A stretch of 64,000 nt of DNA from NCBI GenBank assembly GCA_045592985.1, contig JAZNVU010000056.1:31128-95127 (forward strand), given 5' to 3'. This DNA comes from UMGS172 sp045592985 (GTDB lineage: Bacteria > Bacillota > Clostridia > Oscillospirales > Acutalibacteraceae). Position 1 is the stretch's first letter; every line of letters starts with the position of its first letter. Both the position numbers and the translations under genes were made by a program. Below the pieces are notes generated by a model, which was given only the letters and a program-made list of their open reading frames with translations, had not been told where the DNA came from and did no database searches. Of this stretch, positions 52,748-62,084 are shown in pieces.

Positions 52748-55294
52748 TCAGCCCTTTGCATCAAACCATGTCTTGCCAAAATGAGCATCGACGGTTAGAG
52801 GTACGCTTAAAGTAACAGCGTTTTCCATTTCTTCTTTTAAAATCTTGCAGGCAAGGTCGGCTTTTTCTTCGGGTGCCTCAACAATAAGTTCGTCGTGTAT
52901 CTGCATTATAAGATTTGCTTCAGGCAGTTCTTTTTTCAATCGGTCACTAACCTTAATCATGGCAATTTTTATAATGTCGGCGGCAGTGCCCTGAATAGGC
53001 ATGTTTCGTGCGACACGTTCACCGAAAGCACGAAGCATACCGTTAGAGTTTTTAAGTTCGGGCAAAAGTCTTCTTCTGCCAAACATGGTGGTGGCAAAAC
53101 CGTCTTCCTTGGCTTTTTCAATTACATTTTTCATATAGTTGTCGACACCGGGGTAGGTGGCAAGGTAACCATCAATGTAAGAGGCGGCCTCTTTGGTCGA
53201 AACGCCGATATCCTTGCCGAGCGAGAAAGCACCGATGCCGTATACAATGCCAAAGTTGACCGCTTTAGCACGAGAACGCATAAGCGGAGTGACAAACTGC
53301 GGTATCATGCCAAACACCTGACTTGCAGTAAGCGTGTGAATGTCGGTGCCGTCTTTAAATGCGTTTATCATATTTTGGTCGTTTGCAATGTGGGCGAGTA
53401 CGCGCAACTCAATCTGAGAATAGTCGGCATCGCAAAGCACAAACCCTTTTTTGGCAACAAAGAATTTTCTAAGTTCTCTACCTTCTTCTCTGCGAACGGG
53501 AATGTTTTGCAAATTAGGTTCGGAAGAACTTATTCTACCTGTTCTTGTTTCGGTTTGGTTGAGGGTTGAACGTATGCGCCCATCGTCCATTATGGCGCTC
53601 GACAGACCGTCACAATAGGTGGATTTTAACTTCATAAGGGTGCGGAATTCCAAAAGGTGAGATACCGCAGGATGGCGGTCACGCAGACCTTCAAGAACTT
53701 CGGCATTGGTCGAGTAACCGCTTTTGGTTTTTTTACGGCAGGGAAGTCCCAAATCTTCAAAAAGTGCAACACCCAACTGTTTGGGTGAGTTGAGGTTGAA
53801 TTTATAGCCAACCTCATCCCAAACAGCCTGTTCGAGTTCGTCAATACGTTCGTTGAGCATTTCGCCGTATTTTTCAATACCGTCGCTATCGACAAGAAAA
53901 CCGACCTGCTCCATTTCTGCAAGCACGCGGGACAAAGGCAGTTCAATTTCTTCAAAAAGTTTAACCTGACCCGAGGCTTGCAGATTTTCGTTAAGCACCG
54001 AGTTTAAACTGCAAAAAAGAACTGTTTTCAATAAAAGTTCGTCATCTGTGTCTAGTGACGGTTGTGCAACTTTGTACTCAGCCGCCAAACGTCCAAGTTC
54101 ATAGTCGGAGGACGACGGATTTAAAAGGTATGCCGCAAGCATCGTGTCAAACCCTAAATCGGTCACCTCAAACTGTTCATTTAAGCAAAATTTATAAAGT
54201 GATTTCGAGTCGTAAACGCGTTTGGTGATTGCTTTGTCTGAGAGTGTTTTCACAATATCCGAAAAAGAGGTGCGAGCAACTGTTTTGTCGGAGCATACAC
54301 CAAAAATTTCAAAATCTTCGGTATAAATGTCACAAACTCCGCTTTCTTTTGCCTTTTCACAAACAGTTTTTATATTAGCCACGGCAAAAGTTTCTTTTTC
54401 TTCGGTTCCGCAACATATCGAAACGTCAGAAAGTCCTAATTTTTCTATCATGCCAAAAAATTCAAGTTCGCAAAGAAATGCGGCAAGTTGCGTTTCGTCT
54501 TTTTCAGAGGTGCGGTATGCATTTATATCCTGCTCAATGGGAACTTCGCGGTTAATTGTACCCAAAAAGCGGCTGAGATAAGCCGAATCTTTGCCTGCTA
54601 ATAGTTTGGCACGAAGCGTATCGCGAATATCAAGCGTATCAAGTTCTGCGTAAATACGGTCAATGTTGCCGTATTTTTTAATGAGTTCGTCGGCGGTTTT
54701 TTCGCCCACACCGGGAACACCGGGAATATTGTCCGACGAGTCGCCTTGAAGTGCTTTTATCTCAATCATCCCGAGTGGTTTAACACCGTATTTTTCCATT
54801 ATCAGTTCGGGAGTATACTCGGTAATTTCGGGTTTGCCTGCCTTTGTGGCTGAAAGAACAACTTTGGTCGAATCAGACACAAGTTGGAACGAGTCACGGT
54901 CACCGGTGGCAATAACACAAGTGTTGCCGCTTTCCTCACAAAGTCTTGCCAAAGTGCCCAAAATATCGTCGGCTTCATATCCTTCGCACTCGATACATTT
55001 ATATCCCATTAAGGTAAGCAGTTTTTTCAGCAGAGGCACTTGTGCGCGCAGTTCATCAGGCATACCTTTTCTGCCTGCTTTGTATTCAGGGTATTTCTCA
55101 TGACGGAACGTAGGTGCTTTAAGGTCAAACGCAATAGCAACACCGTCGGGGTTTTCATGCTCGCAAAGTCTTAATAAAATGTTCAAAAAGCCATATATAC
55201 CGTTGGTATAAAGGCCCGATTTGGTGCTGAGCAGTTTTATTCCGTAAAAAGCACGGTTGATTATACTGTTCCCGTCGATAGCAAGCAGTTTCAT
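52748..55294 (-). CDS. polA: DNA polymerase I
   Basis: 848 residues. 5' nuclease domain (1 to about 285), then a 3'-5' exonuclease-like domain lacking the usual DxE metal site (residues around ICDIYTEDFEIFGVC), so proofreading is probably lost. The polymerase domain has motif A DYSQIELRVLAHIA, motif B RSRAKAVNFGIVYG and motif C MQIHDELIVEAP. Acts in Okazaki fragment processing and repair. First gene of a five-gene row. An RBS AAGGAG precedes the ATG. Confidence 0.96.
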   Translation of the reverse strand: MKLLAIDGNSIINRAFYGIKLLSTKSGLYTNGIYGFLNILLRLCEHENPDGVAIAFDLKAPTFRHEKYPEYKAGRKGMPDELRAQVPLLKKLLTLMGYKCIECEGYEADDILGTLARLCEESGNTCVIATGDRDSFQLVSDSTKVVLSATKAGKPEITEYTPELIMEKYGVKPLGMIEIKALQGDSSDNIPGVPGVGEKTADELIKKYGNIDRIYAELDTLDIRDTLRAKLLAGKDSAYLSRFLGTINREVPIEQDINAYRTSEKDETQLAAFLCELEFFGMIEKLGLSDVSICCGTEEKETFAVANIKTVCEKAKESGVCDIYTEDFEIFGVCSDKTVARTSFSDIVKTLSDKAITKRVYDSKSLYKFCLNEQFEVTDLGFDTMLAAYLLNPSSSDYELGRLAAEYKVAQPSLDTDDELLLKTVLFCSLNSVLNENLQASGQVKLFEEIELPLSRVLAEMEQVGFLVDSDGIEKYGEMLNERIDELEQAVWDEVGYKFNLNSPKQLGVALFEDLGLPCRKKTKSGYSTNAEVLEGLRDRHPAVSHLLEFRTLMKLKSTYCDGLSSAIMDDGRIRSTLNQTETRTGRISSSEPNLQNIPVRREEGRELRKFFVAKKGFVLCDADYSQIELRVLAHIANDQNMINAFKDGTDIHTLTASQVFGMIPQFVTPLMRSRAKAVNFGIVYGIGAFSLGKDIGVSTKEAASYIDGYLATYPGVDNYMKNVIEKAKEDGFATTMFGRRRLLPELKNSNGMLRAFGERVARNMPIQGTAADIIKIAMIKVSDRLKKELPEANLIMQIHDELIVEAPEEKADLACKILKEEMENAVTLSVPLTVDAHFGKTWFDAKG

Positions 55295-55446
55295 AAAAAT
55301 TCTCCTTGGGTTGAGGCTTAGCAGTGTAAAAACCCCAACCGCACATAATAATACAATTATATTGTACCATTAAACTTCCAAAAACACAAACACAATTTAT
55401 CGTTTTGAATAAAAACTTATAAAAAATTTCAAGAGGCTAAATTTTA

Positions 55447-55565
55447 AAAGGCTCCCCTTGGTTGCTCAAGGGGAGCTGTCACCGTTAGGTGACTGAGGGG
55501 ATAAGATTAAAATACAATCCCTCACCGCCTTACCGGCGGAACTCCCTTTACACAAGGGAGTCTGA
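55447..55565. repeat. Multi-hairpin intergenic repeat element
   Basis: Four dyads in series: GGCTCCCCTTG/CAAGGGGAGC, GTCACC/GGTGAC, CCGCC/GGCGG, and ACTCCCTTT/AAGGGAGT, with TGAGGGGAT pairing to ATCCCTCA. The same cloverleaf-like element is common in gut clostridial genomes and behaves like a non-coding mobile or MITE-like repeat. No ORF inside. Confidence 0.75.
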
Positions 55566-55579
55566 TGTGTAATTAATAA

Positions 55580-55612
55580 AAACCGCCGCAAGTGGTTAGC
55601 TTGCGGCGGTCG
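55580..55612 (-). terminator. Terminator of the gene at 55632
   Basis: ACCGCCGCAAG and CTTGCGGCGGT, 11-bp perfect stem; the minus strand continues TTTTTATT. Confidence 0.85.
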
Positions 55613-55631
55613 ATGGGTTTACGACAGGCTG

Positions 55632-56381
55632 TCAAACAGGGGTTTCTACATAACTTTTAAGTATTTCTTTAGCCCTGTCCTTATCTTCAGTACTTACTCC
55701 CTGTGCACGAAGTGTTCTGGTTAATTCTGCAATAAGCGTTTGCTTGGTGGTGGGGGTTGCCGACGGGATAAGCAATTTCTGTGTTAGTTCAGCAATTTTT
55801 TCGGTAATATCGCTGAACTCAGCGTGCTTATCTTCTGCCGGCAGGTCACTTATGCGGATAGTCTCGGCATGCTCGGAAAATGCCCCTCGGATAAGTGCTA
55901 CTTTTTTGGAATTATCGTCGTTAAGGTCGGCGTACATTCTTTCGTACATCTCAAGCAATTTAAGAAGAGTTGCCTCACGCATTTTGAAAACACTGCAGAT
56001 TTCGGTAATCTGTTCACATTTTTCTGTGTTTTCCTCTGCACTGCACACTTCAGTTACCGAATCATCCAAACGATGCAGTGAATGATATGAGTTTTTGGTC
56101 AACTGCTCCTGTAATTCAGAAATTTTTGAAAAAATTTCTCTTGAAGTAAGCGGATTAGGAACTTCTGGTATAGTTTCAACAGTCTTATTTGTTTGTTTAT
56201 TTTCTGACATAATTTTGTCCTCCAATTCAATATTTGGCGGACACACTAAACATATCGTGTTTTCGTCTATGAAGCGTGCCCTGCCGTTTTTAACAAGACC
56301 TTGTGCCCTTTTAGGGTAAGTAGCCTCATATTCGTTGTTGTTTTCATCCACAACTCTGATGTTTTTTGCTATGGGTGTCAT
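55632..56381 (-). CDS. Uncharacterised coiled protein with conserved clostridial N-terminal module
   Basis: 249 residues. Residues 5-50 (VDENNNEYEATYPKRAQGLVKNGRARFIDE, quoted in part: YPKRAQGLVKNGRA) match a module seen at the start of many hypothetical proteins of gut clostridia. The rest is helical, Glu/Lys-rich, likely coiled coil. No catalytic motif. The start codon lies in the second copy of a tandem duplication (see leader peptide). Function unknown. Confidence 0.6.
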   Translation of the reverse strand: MTPIAKNIRVVDENNNEYEATYPKRAQGLVKNGRARFIDENTICLVCPPNIELEDKIMSENKQTNKTVETIPEVPNPLTSREIFSKISELQEQLTKNSYHSLHRLDDSVTEVCSAEENTEKCEQITEICSVFKMREATLLKLLEMYERMYADLNDDNSKKVALIRGAFSEHAETIRISDLPAEDKHAEFSDITEKIAELTQKLLIPSATPTTKQTLIAELTRTLRAQGVSTEDKDRAKEILKSYVETPV

Positions 56382-56422
56382 CCCCTTTGCAGATTCTTGC
56401 CGTTTTTTGTTATGGGTGCCAT
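56378..56422 (-). CDS. 14-residue leader peptide overlapping the next start (ATGA)
   Basis: ATG at 56422 opens MAPITKNGKNLQRG and stops in TGA that shares ATGA with the start of the next gene. Its first residues copy those of the main protein (MTPIAKNIRV) because about 24 bp are tandemly duplicated with a 41-bp period. The RBS (AAAGGGG) of the main gene lies inside this frame. Could be a real coupled leader or just a duplication by-product. Confidence 0.3.
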   Translation of the reverse strand: MAPITKNGKNLQRG

Positions 56423-56548
56423 CCCCAATAAAATTATAACAATATTGTAGTGGATTTGCAATATATAATTTGTTATCGCAGCAAATTTATTTGTACTTGT
56501 CTGTAAGTATTGTTTGTGGTATAATTAATTAGATATATGAAATGTGCA

Positions 56549-56578
56549 AAAAGCCTCCCTTGCCTAAATGGAGGCATA
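56549..56578. repeat. Short hairpin, remnant of an intergenic repeat or terminator
   Basis: GCCTCC (56553) pairs with GGAGGC (56570); the CCTCCCTTG core resembles the right end of the 55447-55565 element. No T-run, so weak as a terminator. Confidence 0.3.
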
Positions 56579-56630
56579 GCTTCGCAAATTTTATCATGAT
56601 ATGTTTTGCTTGAGTTGAGGAAATTGATAT

Positions 56631-57602
56631 ATGAAAATAGGAAATCTTGATATAAAGGGCTTTGCCGCGTTAGCACCGATGGCAGGTGTTGCCGACCGAG
56701 CCATGCGCGAAATTTGCCGTGAGTACGGTGCCGCGTATGCTGTGGGCGAACTGGCAAGTGCCAAAGGTATATCGTTGGGTGATAAAAAATCTGCGACCTA
56801 CCTTTTTGTCAGCGATTCAGAACGCCCTTACGGTTCGCAACTTTTTGGTTGTGACCCGCTTGTTATGGCTGAGGCGGCAATAGAAGCCGAAAAACACGAG
56901 CCGGATTTTATAGATATAAATATGGGTTGTCCTGCACCTAAAGTGGCGGTATCTTCGGGTGGCGGTAGTGCACTTATGAAAGATATCGACCTTGCCGCAA
57001 GAATTGTAGAGGCGGTTAAAAATGCCGTCCGGGTGCCTGTTACAGTCAAAATGAGAGCAGGTTGGGACGAAAATTCTAAGAACGCGGTGCAACTTGCAAA
57101 ACTTGTCGAATCGGCAGGTGCAAGTGCCATTACCGTACATGGCAGAACAAGAAAGCAGATGTACGCTCCGCCGGTTGACCTAAATATCATAAAAGAGGTT
57201 AAAAATGCGGTAAAAATTCCTGTTATCGGTAACGGTGATGTCACGTCACCTCTAACTGCCGCCCAAATGTATGAAACCACAGGTTGCGATTTTGTTATGG
57301 TCGGCAGAGGTGCTATGGGTATGCCGTGGGTATTTTCACAGATAAATGCATATCTTACCGACGGTACGGTTTTGCCTGAACCACCGCTTTCTAAAAAAAT
57401 GCTTATCATGCTCGACCAAATCGGCAGAATGAAGGAGTATAAAGGCGAACGTACCGCCATGATGGAAGCCAGAAAGCACGTTGCATGGTATATGAAAGGA
57501 CTTAAAGGTGCTGCAGAACTTCGCCGTATGAGTGGCGAAATAAACAGCATGGATGATGTATTGAGAATTGTCGAAACGGCAATGGAAAATAATAAAGACT
57601 AA
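56631..57602 (+). CDS. dusB: tRNA-dihydrouridine synthase (DusB type)
   Basis: 323 residues, TIM barrel with FMN. LAPMAGVADRAMREIC at the start, MGCPAPKVAVSSGGG with the catalytic Cys near 100, MRAGWDE, HGRTRKQMY and GRGAMGMPWVF. Reduces uridines in the tRNA D-loop. Single gene, terminator after. Confidence 0.95.
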   Translation: MKIGNLDIKGFAALAPMAGVADRAMREICREYGAAYAVGELASAKGISLGDKKSATYLFVSDSERPYGSQLFGCDPLVMAEAAIEAEKHEPDFIDINMGCPAPKVAVSSGGGSALMKDIDLAARIVEAVKNAVRVPVTVKMRAGWDENSKNAVQLAKLVESAGASAITVHGRTRKQMYAPPVDLNIIKEVKNAVKIPVIGNGDVTSPLTAAQMYETTGCDFVMVGRGAMGMPWVFSQINAYLTDGTVLPEPPLSKKMLIMLDQIGRMKEYKGERTAMMEARKHVAWYMKGLKGAAELRRMSGEINSMDDVLRIVETAMENNKD

Positions 57603-57604
57603 AA

Positions 57605-57637
57605 TAAAAAACCTCAGGTTGGACCTGAGGCTTTTTG
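57605..57637. terminator. Bidirectional terminator
   Basis: CCTCAGGT-TGG-ACCTGAGG hairpin with A-run before and T-run after, between dusB and the convergent membrane protein gene. Confidence 0.9.
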
Positions 57638-57638
57638 C

Positions 57639-59405
57639 TTATTCTAAGATATCGGATAATCGGTGACGGGATACGGCACGCTCGGAATATTTGATATCCC
57701 AATAGTTTCCGGTCAATTTCCAGTTGGCAAAATCACGCGAATCGCCGGTTATGGCGTATTCTCTAAGAGCCACCTCACCGTCAATATCGGAATACATCAT
57801 GGTGTGGTAGTAAAGACGTGTGCGCTCCTCGTTTTCACCGATTTCAAAAATCGTTCTGCCGTAAGTCTCGGTATTTCCACCGAAAGAGTCGATTATAGTA
57901 GCAAAAAGGTCATCGTGGCAAACAGGTGCTTGAGATGTCGTCATGCCAACCTTACCTTCGGTGCCTGCGGGTTTAACCATAAGAAGCGACCTGACGGCGC
58001 GGTCTATTTCAAGCGGTTTTGCATCGCTTGTTCCACTTGAAATGCCGTGGTCGGCAGTAATGATAATGGTTGCGTCATCATATACGCCTGCATCTTTCAT
58101 GAGGCTTATATATTCGCGGATAAGTTTGAAATCGCCCAGCATTGCTTCATAAGGCTCGGCACCGGGAGTTTCGTTGAGATTTCGGTCAAAATCACCGCCT
58201 GCGTGAGGACCCCAAAGGTGATAGAGACGCAAAGCCTTGTCATAATCCTGCGATACGGCAAGCCCGTTTGCTTTAAGGTCTTTGTAAAGGTTTAAATCAT
58301 CTGACGAATAGCATTTGTCGGTTATGGGCATGCAACCTGCATTCAATTGACGGTCGGTATAGTTGAACACCGATTTGAACATATAAGGCATGTTGCGGTA
58401 CAACGACATTCTGCTCATCCAGAAGAACGTGCCGTTAAATGAAACAGTGGCATTACCCGCAAATTCGGTGCAGTTATCAACATATTCAACACTGCTTTTA
58501 CCTACATACTGACTGTCGGTATACAAACCTACATTACAGCCTGTACCGTCAATATCTTTGAGATATGTGCTGTTGGCGTGCGCCTCGTTTATAAAAGTGT
58601 CATACGGTTTGTCGAAATAGCATATTTCACCGGTCAGCAAATAGGGGAGTGACGGATAGGTACGGCTGTGTTTGGCAACAGCATCTGGATAGTTTATAAA
58701 TCCGTCAAGACCTTCGACTGCTTCGGGATTTTCCTCCAACATTTTGTCAACATAATAACCGTCACAAGTATCAACAATGAAGATAATGGTGTTTTTTCCA
58801 CTTGACAGTTCATACTGACCTTTGTTTGAAAGGTAAAAATACTGATCTGCCGTATCTGCCGAAACAGCGCTGACTCCAAAAGCCGTAAGTTGCATCAGTA
58901 CAAGTGCCGATGCTACAAAGCAGGTTGCTTTTTTAAAAGAATCAATTTTGTGTTTTTTAAACAAAATGACAGTAGCCGTAATAAGAGCTGCTATAATAGT
59001 CACCCAAATGGCAATATTTATATAAACGGTGGTGTTTGAATAAACGTCGCCTTCGCCGGTAAGCGAACCCATGGCACTGTTCAAGAACATCGATTGAATA
59101 TATCCGCACAAGCCTAACGCGAAAATGAAAACATCAAAAATAAGAGCAGGTACTACCGGTAAAGCAATCGAAACAAGTATTATACCTGCCGAGAAAAGTA
59201 TAGAGTGGATAAACAGTACCCACCACACGTTTCCAAGTGTGAAAATAAAGGCATTTGAGTTGCCCAAGAAAATCTCAAGCGGTGAAAAGAAAAACACCGT
59301 AAAACAAAAGAAAATGCTCACAAAAGCCGAAAAAATGAGTTTTGCAAGCAAACTTTTTTTATTGTAATTGTTTTTAAAGAACAAACTTTTGCGAAAATCA
59401 GCCAT
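57639..59405 (-). CDS. Alkaline-phosphatase-superfamily membrane protein (LTA-synthase/sulfatase-like)
   Basis: 588 residues. Five N-terminal spans (about 17-180), then a large outer domain of the sulfatase/phosphotransferase fold: IIFIVDTCDG (metal Asp), nucleophile Thr in SRTYPSLPYLLTG, TADHGISSG and later CHDDLF. A Thr at the nucleophile position fits phosphoglycerol or phosphoethanolamine transferases (LtaS-like) more than sulfatases, which need Cys/Ser. Start at 59405 with AGAGAGGG. Divergent from the YidC-glycerophosphotransferase fusion gene, so both probably act on one surface polymer. Confidence 0.8.
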   Translation of the reverse strand: MADFRKSLFFKNNYNKKSLLAKLIFSAFVSIFFCFTVFFFSPLEIFLGNSNAFIFTLGNVWWVLFIHSILFSAGIILVSIALPVVPALIFDVFIFALGLCGYIQSMFLNSAMGSLTGEGDVYSNTTVYINIAIWVTIIAALITATVILFKKHKIDSFKKATCFVASALVLMQLTAFGVSAVSADTADQYFYLSNKGQYELSSGKNTIIFIVDTCDGYYVDKMLEENPEAVEGLDGFINYPDAVAKHSRTYPSLPYLLTGEICYFDKPYDTFINEAHANSTYLKDIDGTGCNVGLYTDSQYVGKSSVEYVDNCTEFAGNATVSFNGTFFWMSRMSLYRNMPYMFKSVFNYTDRQLNAGCMPITDKCYSSDDLNLYKDLKANGLAVSQDYDKALRLYHLWGPHAGGDFDRNLNETPGAEPYEAMLGDFKLIREYISLMKDAGVYDDATIIITADHGISSGTSDAKPLEIDRAVRSLLMVKPAGTEGKVGMTTSQAPVCHDDLFATIIDSFGGNTETYGRTIFEIGENEERTRLYYHTMMYSDIDGEVALREYAITGDSRDFANWKLTGNYWDIKYSERAVSRHRLSDILE

Positions 59406-59485
59406 AAACTTACCCTCTCTCTTAAAAACTGATATATCAACGTGAAAAAGCACCGCAAATGCTTATGATAGTTTGATTCAACCAC

Positions 59486-59514
59486 ATTATAGCAATGTTG
59501 TGGTATTTTGTCAA
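59486..59514 (-). promoter_or_regulatory. Sigma-A promoter of the LTA-synthase-like gene
   Basis: On the minus strand TTGACA, 17-bp spacer, TATAAT, both perfect. Confidence 0.85.
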
Positions 59515-59553
59515 ATACAGTATAAATAGGTAATTATAAAAGTGCAAAAACAG

Positions 59554-59582
59554 TAGACAAACCGATGTTTTGGTGTTATACT
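59554..59582 (+). promoter_or_regulatory. Sigma-A promoter of the YidC fusion operon
   Basis: TAGACA, 17-bp spacer, TATACT, about 60 bp before the start codon. Confidence 0.65.
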
Positions 59583-59643
59583 ATGTGTTTGGAATGTGTT
59601 TATACATTTCTGTTTTGAGGATATTTTGAAAGAGAGTGTATTT

Positions 59644-61752
59644 ATGGATATAACGAGCATTATAGCGTTGCCGCTTGGTTACGTTATGGAGTTTTGCCAA
59701 AAATTAGTATCCGATTACGGTCTGGCAATAATTCTGTTCACTTTGTTGACCAAAATTATTATTCTTCCTTTGTCTGTCTGGGTTCAGAAAAACTCAATCA
59801 AGATGGTTGAGATTCAACCGCAGATAAACCGTATCAAAGCAAGGTACTACGGTAACGCCGATACCATAGCCGAGGAACAGACAAAACTTTTCAAGGAAAA
59901 GAAATATAATCCTTTGGCATCTTTATTTCCGCTTATCGTTCAGATTGTTTTGCTCATGGGCGTTGTAGGTGTTATCTATAACCCATTCAACCATCTTTTC
60001 CGTTTCGACGGCGAAATAATCACGGCAATAAATGATGTCGCATTGAGACTTTCGGGACTCGAAGTTGCTGATTCGTCAATTCAACTTACGGCTATTGAAT
60101 ATATAAAGAATCCCAAGTACTACGGTGAGTTTCTTGCTTTATCTGAGCAGTTTCCTAACGCCGATATTCCTGCAATTCTCACCGAAATAAAAGAGTTTGA
60201 CCTGGAATTTTTAGGCTTTAACCTTTCTTGGAACCCCAGTGTTATGCTTGGTATTACCATCATAGTTCCGATTATCGCAGGCCTTTCATCGTGGATTATG
60301 TGCGTCGCGCAAAATGCCGCCAATGTTCTTCAGGCAGAACAGACCACTTTCAATAAGTATTTCATGCTCATTTTGTCGGTTGGTTTGTCACTCTATCTCG
60401 GTTTCTTTGTTCCCGCAGGTATTGCACTTTATTGGGTAGCAAGCAACCTGCTTGCAATTGTTCAACTTTATGCGCTCAATGCCGTTATACCTCCTAAAAA
60501 GTATGTTGATTATGAGGAACTTGAGGCGAGCCGTAAAGAATTGGCAGAACTTGATGCTTTGGGCGGAAAGAAAAAGATGTTCAGTAAAGACCCCAATGCA
60601 AAACGCGAAAAAGCCGATTATAAAAAGTTCTTTAAAATCGGTAATATGCATATTGTGTTCTATTCCGAGCGAAGCGGTTTCTATAAATATTACGAGGATA
60701 TAATCGACCGTCTTCTCAAAAAGACCAACCTTACCATTCATTACGTTACTAACGACCCGGATGATGTGATTTTTAAAATCGCCGAGGAACAGCCTAGAAT
60801 AAAACCCTACTACATCGGTGTTAAGAAACTTATCACGCTTATGATGAGGGTTGAGGCAGATATAGTTGTCATGACCACACCCGAACTTGATAACGGTTAT
60901 ATAAAACGCTCACTAATGCGTAAAGATATTGAGTATATCTTTGTTCCGCATGACAGTGCAAGTTTCCACATGGGATTTAAGGAACATTCGCTTGATAACT
61001 TTGATACCGTTTTCTGCACCGGTCCTCATATAGCAAATGAGGTAAGGGCGTCTGAAAAGGTGTACGGTACTAAAGAAAAGAAACTTGTTGAGTTTGGTTA
61101 TCCGCTTATTGATAAACTTATCGATTCGTACGATAAAATGGATAAAGAGCAAAAACAACGCAAACAGATACTTATTGGCCCTTCGTGGCAGGAGGATAAC
61201 CTGCTTGACTCGTGCGTGGAAAAACTTATAGACGAACTATATTGTGACGAATACCATATAATCGTCCGTCCTCATCCCGAGTATATGAAGCGCTTTAAAC
61301 CCAAAATGGACGCGTTGGTTGAGAAGTATAAGGATAAAGTTGGTGAAGGACTCACCTTTGAACTTGATTTTTCCACCAACGTTTCCACCTATGCTTCCGA
61401 TCTGCTTATTACCGACTGGTCGGGTATAGGCTTAGAGTTCTGTTTTGCAACATTAAAACCGGCACTCTTCATTAACACCAAGATGAAGATGGAAAATCCT
61501 AATTATGAAAAAATCGGTCTTGTACCCCAAGAGGTTGCTCTCAGAAACCGTATCGGTGTTGCTTTGGACAAGAATGAACTTGACAAAACAGCAGAAACTG
61601 TTAAAATGTTGATTGAGAGTAAAACTTTCAGGGAAGATATAAAAGCCATCCGTGAAAGTCATTTCTATGGTCTTGGTACATATGGCGCTAAAGGTGCTGA
61701 TTATATTGCAAGATCACTTGTTGAAAAATCTAAAAACAAAAATGAGAGGTAA
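59644..61752 (+). CDS. YidC/Oxa1 insertase domain fused to CDP-glycerol glycerophosphotransferase-like domain
   Basis: 702 residues, one uninterrupted frame; ATG at 59644. Residues 1-285 are YidC-like: YGLAIILFTLLTKIIILPLS (first core span, with Lys36 where YidC usually has the groove Arg), KYNPLASLFPLIVQIVLLMG, a loop of about 85 residues, then LGFFVPAGIALYWVASNLLAIVQLY. A charged linker (286-330) leads to a glycosyltransferase-B-like domain (333-695) of the TagB/TagF type: PHDSASFHMGF near 435, FGYPLIDKL, GPSWQEDN, RPHPEY near 543 and LLITDWSGIGLEFCF near 588. The second domain would sit in the cytoplasm and build phosphoglycerol-like units. Followed by a small membrane protein after 6 bases. 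Confidence 0.88.
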   Translation: MDITSIIALPLGYVMEFCQKLVSDYGLAIILFTLLTKIIILPLSVWVQKNSIKMVEIQPQINRIKARYYGNADTIAEEQTKLFKEKKYNPLASLFPLIVQIVLLMGVVGVIYNPFNHLFRFDGEIITAINDVALRLSGLEVADSSIQLTAIEYIKNPKYYGEFLALSEQFPNADIPAILTEIKEFDLEFLGFNLSWNPSVMLGITIIVPIIAGLSSWIMCVAQNAANVLQAEQTTFNKYFMLILSVGLSLYLGFFVPAGIALYWVASNLLAIVQLYALNAVIPPKKYVDYEELEASRKELAELDALGGKKKMFSKDPNAKREKADYKKFFKIGNMHIVFYSERSGFYKYYEDIIDRLLKKTNLTIHYVTNDPDDVIFKIAEEQPRIKPYYIGVKKLITLMMRVEADIVVMTTPELDNGYIKRSLMRKDIEYIFVPHDSASFHMGFKEHSLDNFDTVFCTGPHIANEVRASEKVYGTKEKKLVEFGYPLIDKLIDSYDKMDKEQKQRKQILIGPSWQEDNLLDSCVEKLIDELYCDEYHIIVRPHPEYMKRFKPKMDALVEKYKDKVGEGLTFELDFSTNVSTYASDLLITDWSGIGLEFCFATLKPALFINTKMKMENPNYEKIGLVPQEVALRNRIGVALDKNELDKTAETVKMLIESKTFREDIKAIRESHFYGLGTYGAKGADYIARSLVEKSKNKNER

Positions 61753-61758
61753 TTAAAA

Positions 61759-62007
61759 ATGATTATTAATGCAGGTTACATAGATCCGTCGATTATGACT
61801 TTTGCTATTCAGGCAGGTGCAGCGGTTGTTATTTCGGTGTCGGCTGTTGTGGTTGTTATGTGGAGAAGAGCCAAGAAAAAAGTTGTTGAAAAACTCGGTC
61901 TTGAGGAAAACATCAAGAAAGAGCAGGAAGATGAAATTCAGATTTTAGAGGACGAGGCAGAGGTCGCAACCGACGCTGCAAAAGAAGAAGTCAACACCGC
62001 AGAATAA
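61759..62007 (+). CDS. Small single-span membrane protein (GYIDPS type)
   Basis: 82 residues. MIINAGYIDPSIMTFAIQAGAAVVIS then a span to about 34, a basic stop (WRRAKKKV) and an acidic helical tail. Similar small proteins starting with a YIDPS-like stretch occur, as I recall, next to surface-polymer phosphotransferase genes in clostridia. It starts 6 bases after the fusion gene, so it is probably a partner of it; function unknown. Confidence 0.75.
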   Translation: MIINAGYIDPSIMTFAIQAGAAVVISVSAVVVVMWRRAKKKVVEKLGLEENIKKEQEDEIQILEDEAEVATDAAKEEVNTAE

Positions 62008-62015
62008 AGAAAATT

Positions 62016-62046
62016 TTAAACCGTCGGGAGTCCTTTCCGGCGGTTT
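62016..62046 (+). terminator. Intrinsic terminator
   Basis: AAACCGTCGGGA pairs with TTTCCGGCGGTTT (with G-U pairs), TTTTG after. Ends the two-gene unit; the LicC-like gene follows 38 bp later and may be read through. Confidence 0.65.
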
Positions 62047-62084
62047 TGTAAAATGTATATAATCTCCATTGTTGAGGTATCAGA

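Noticed and set aside
55447..55565. CRISPR array or tRNA cloverleaf
   Set aside because: Hairpins differ from each other, no spacers, no tRNA anticodon or T-loop; it fits a dispersed intergenic repeat.
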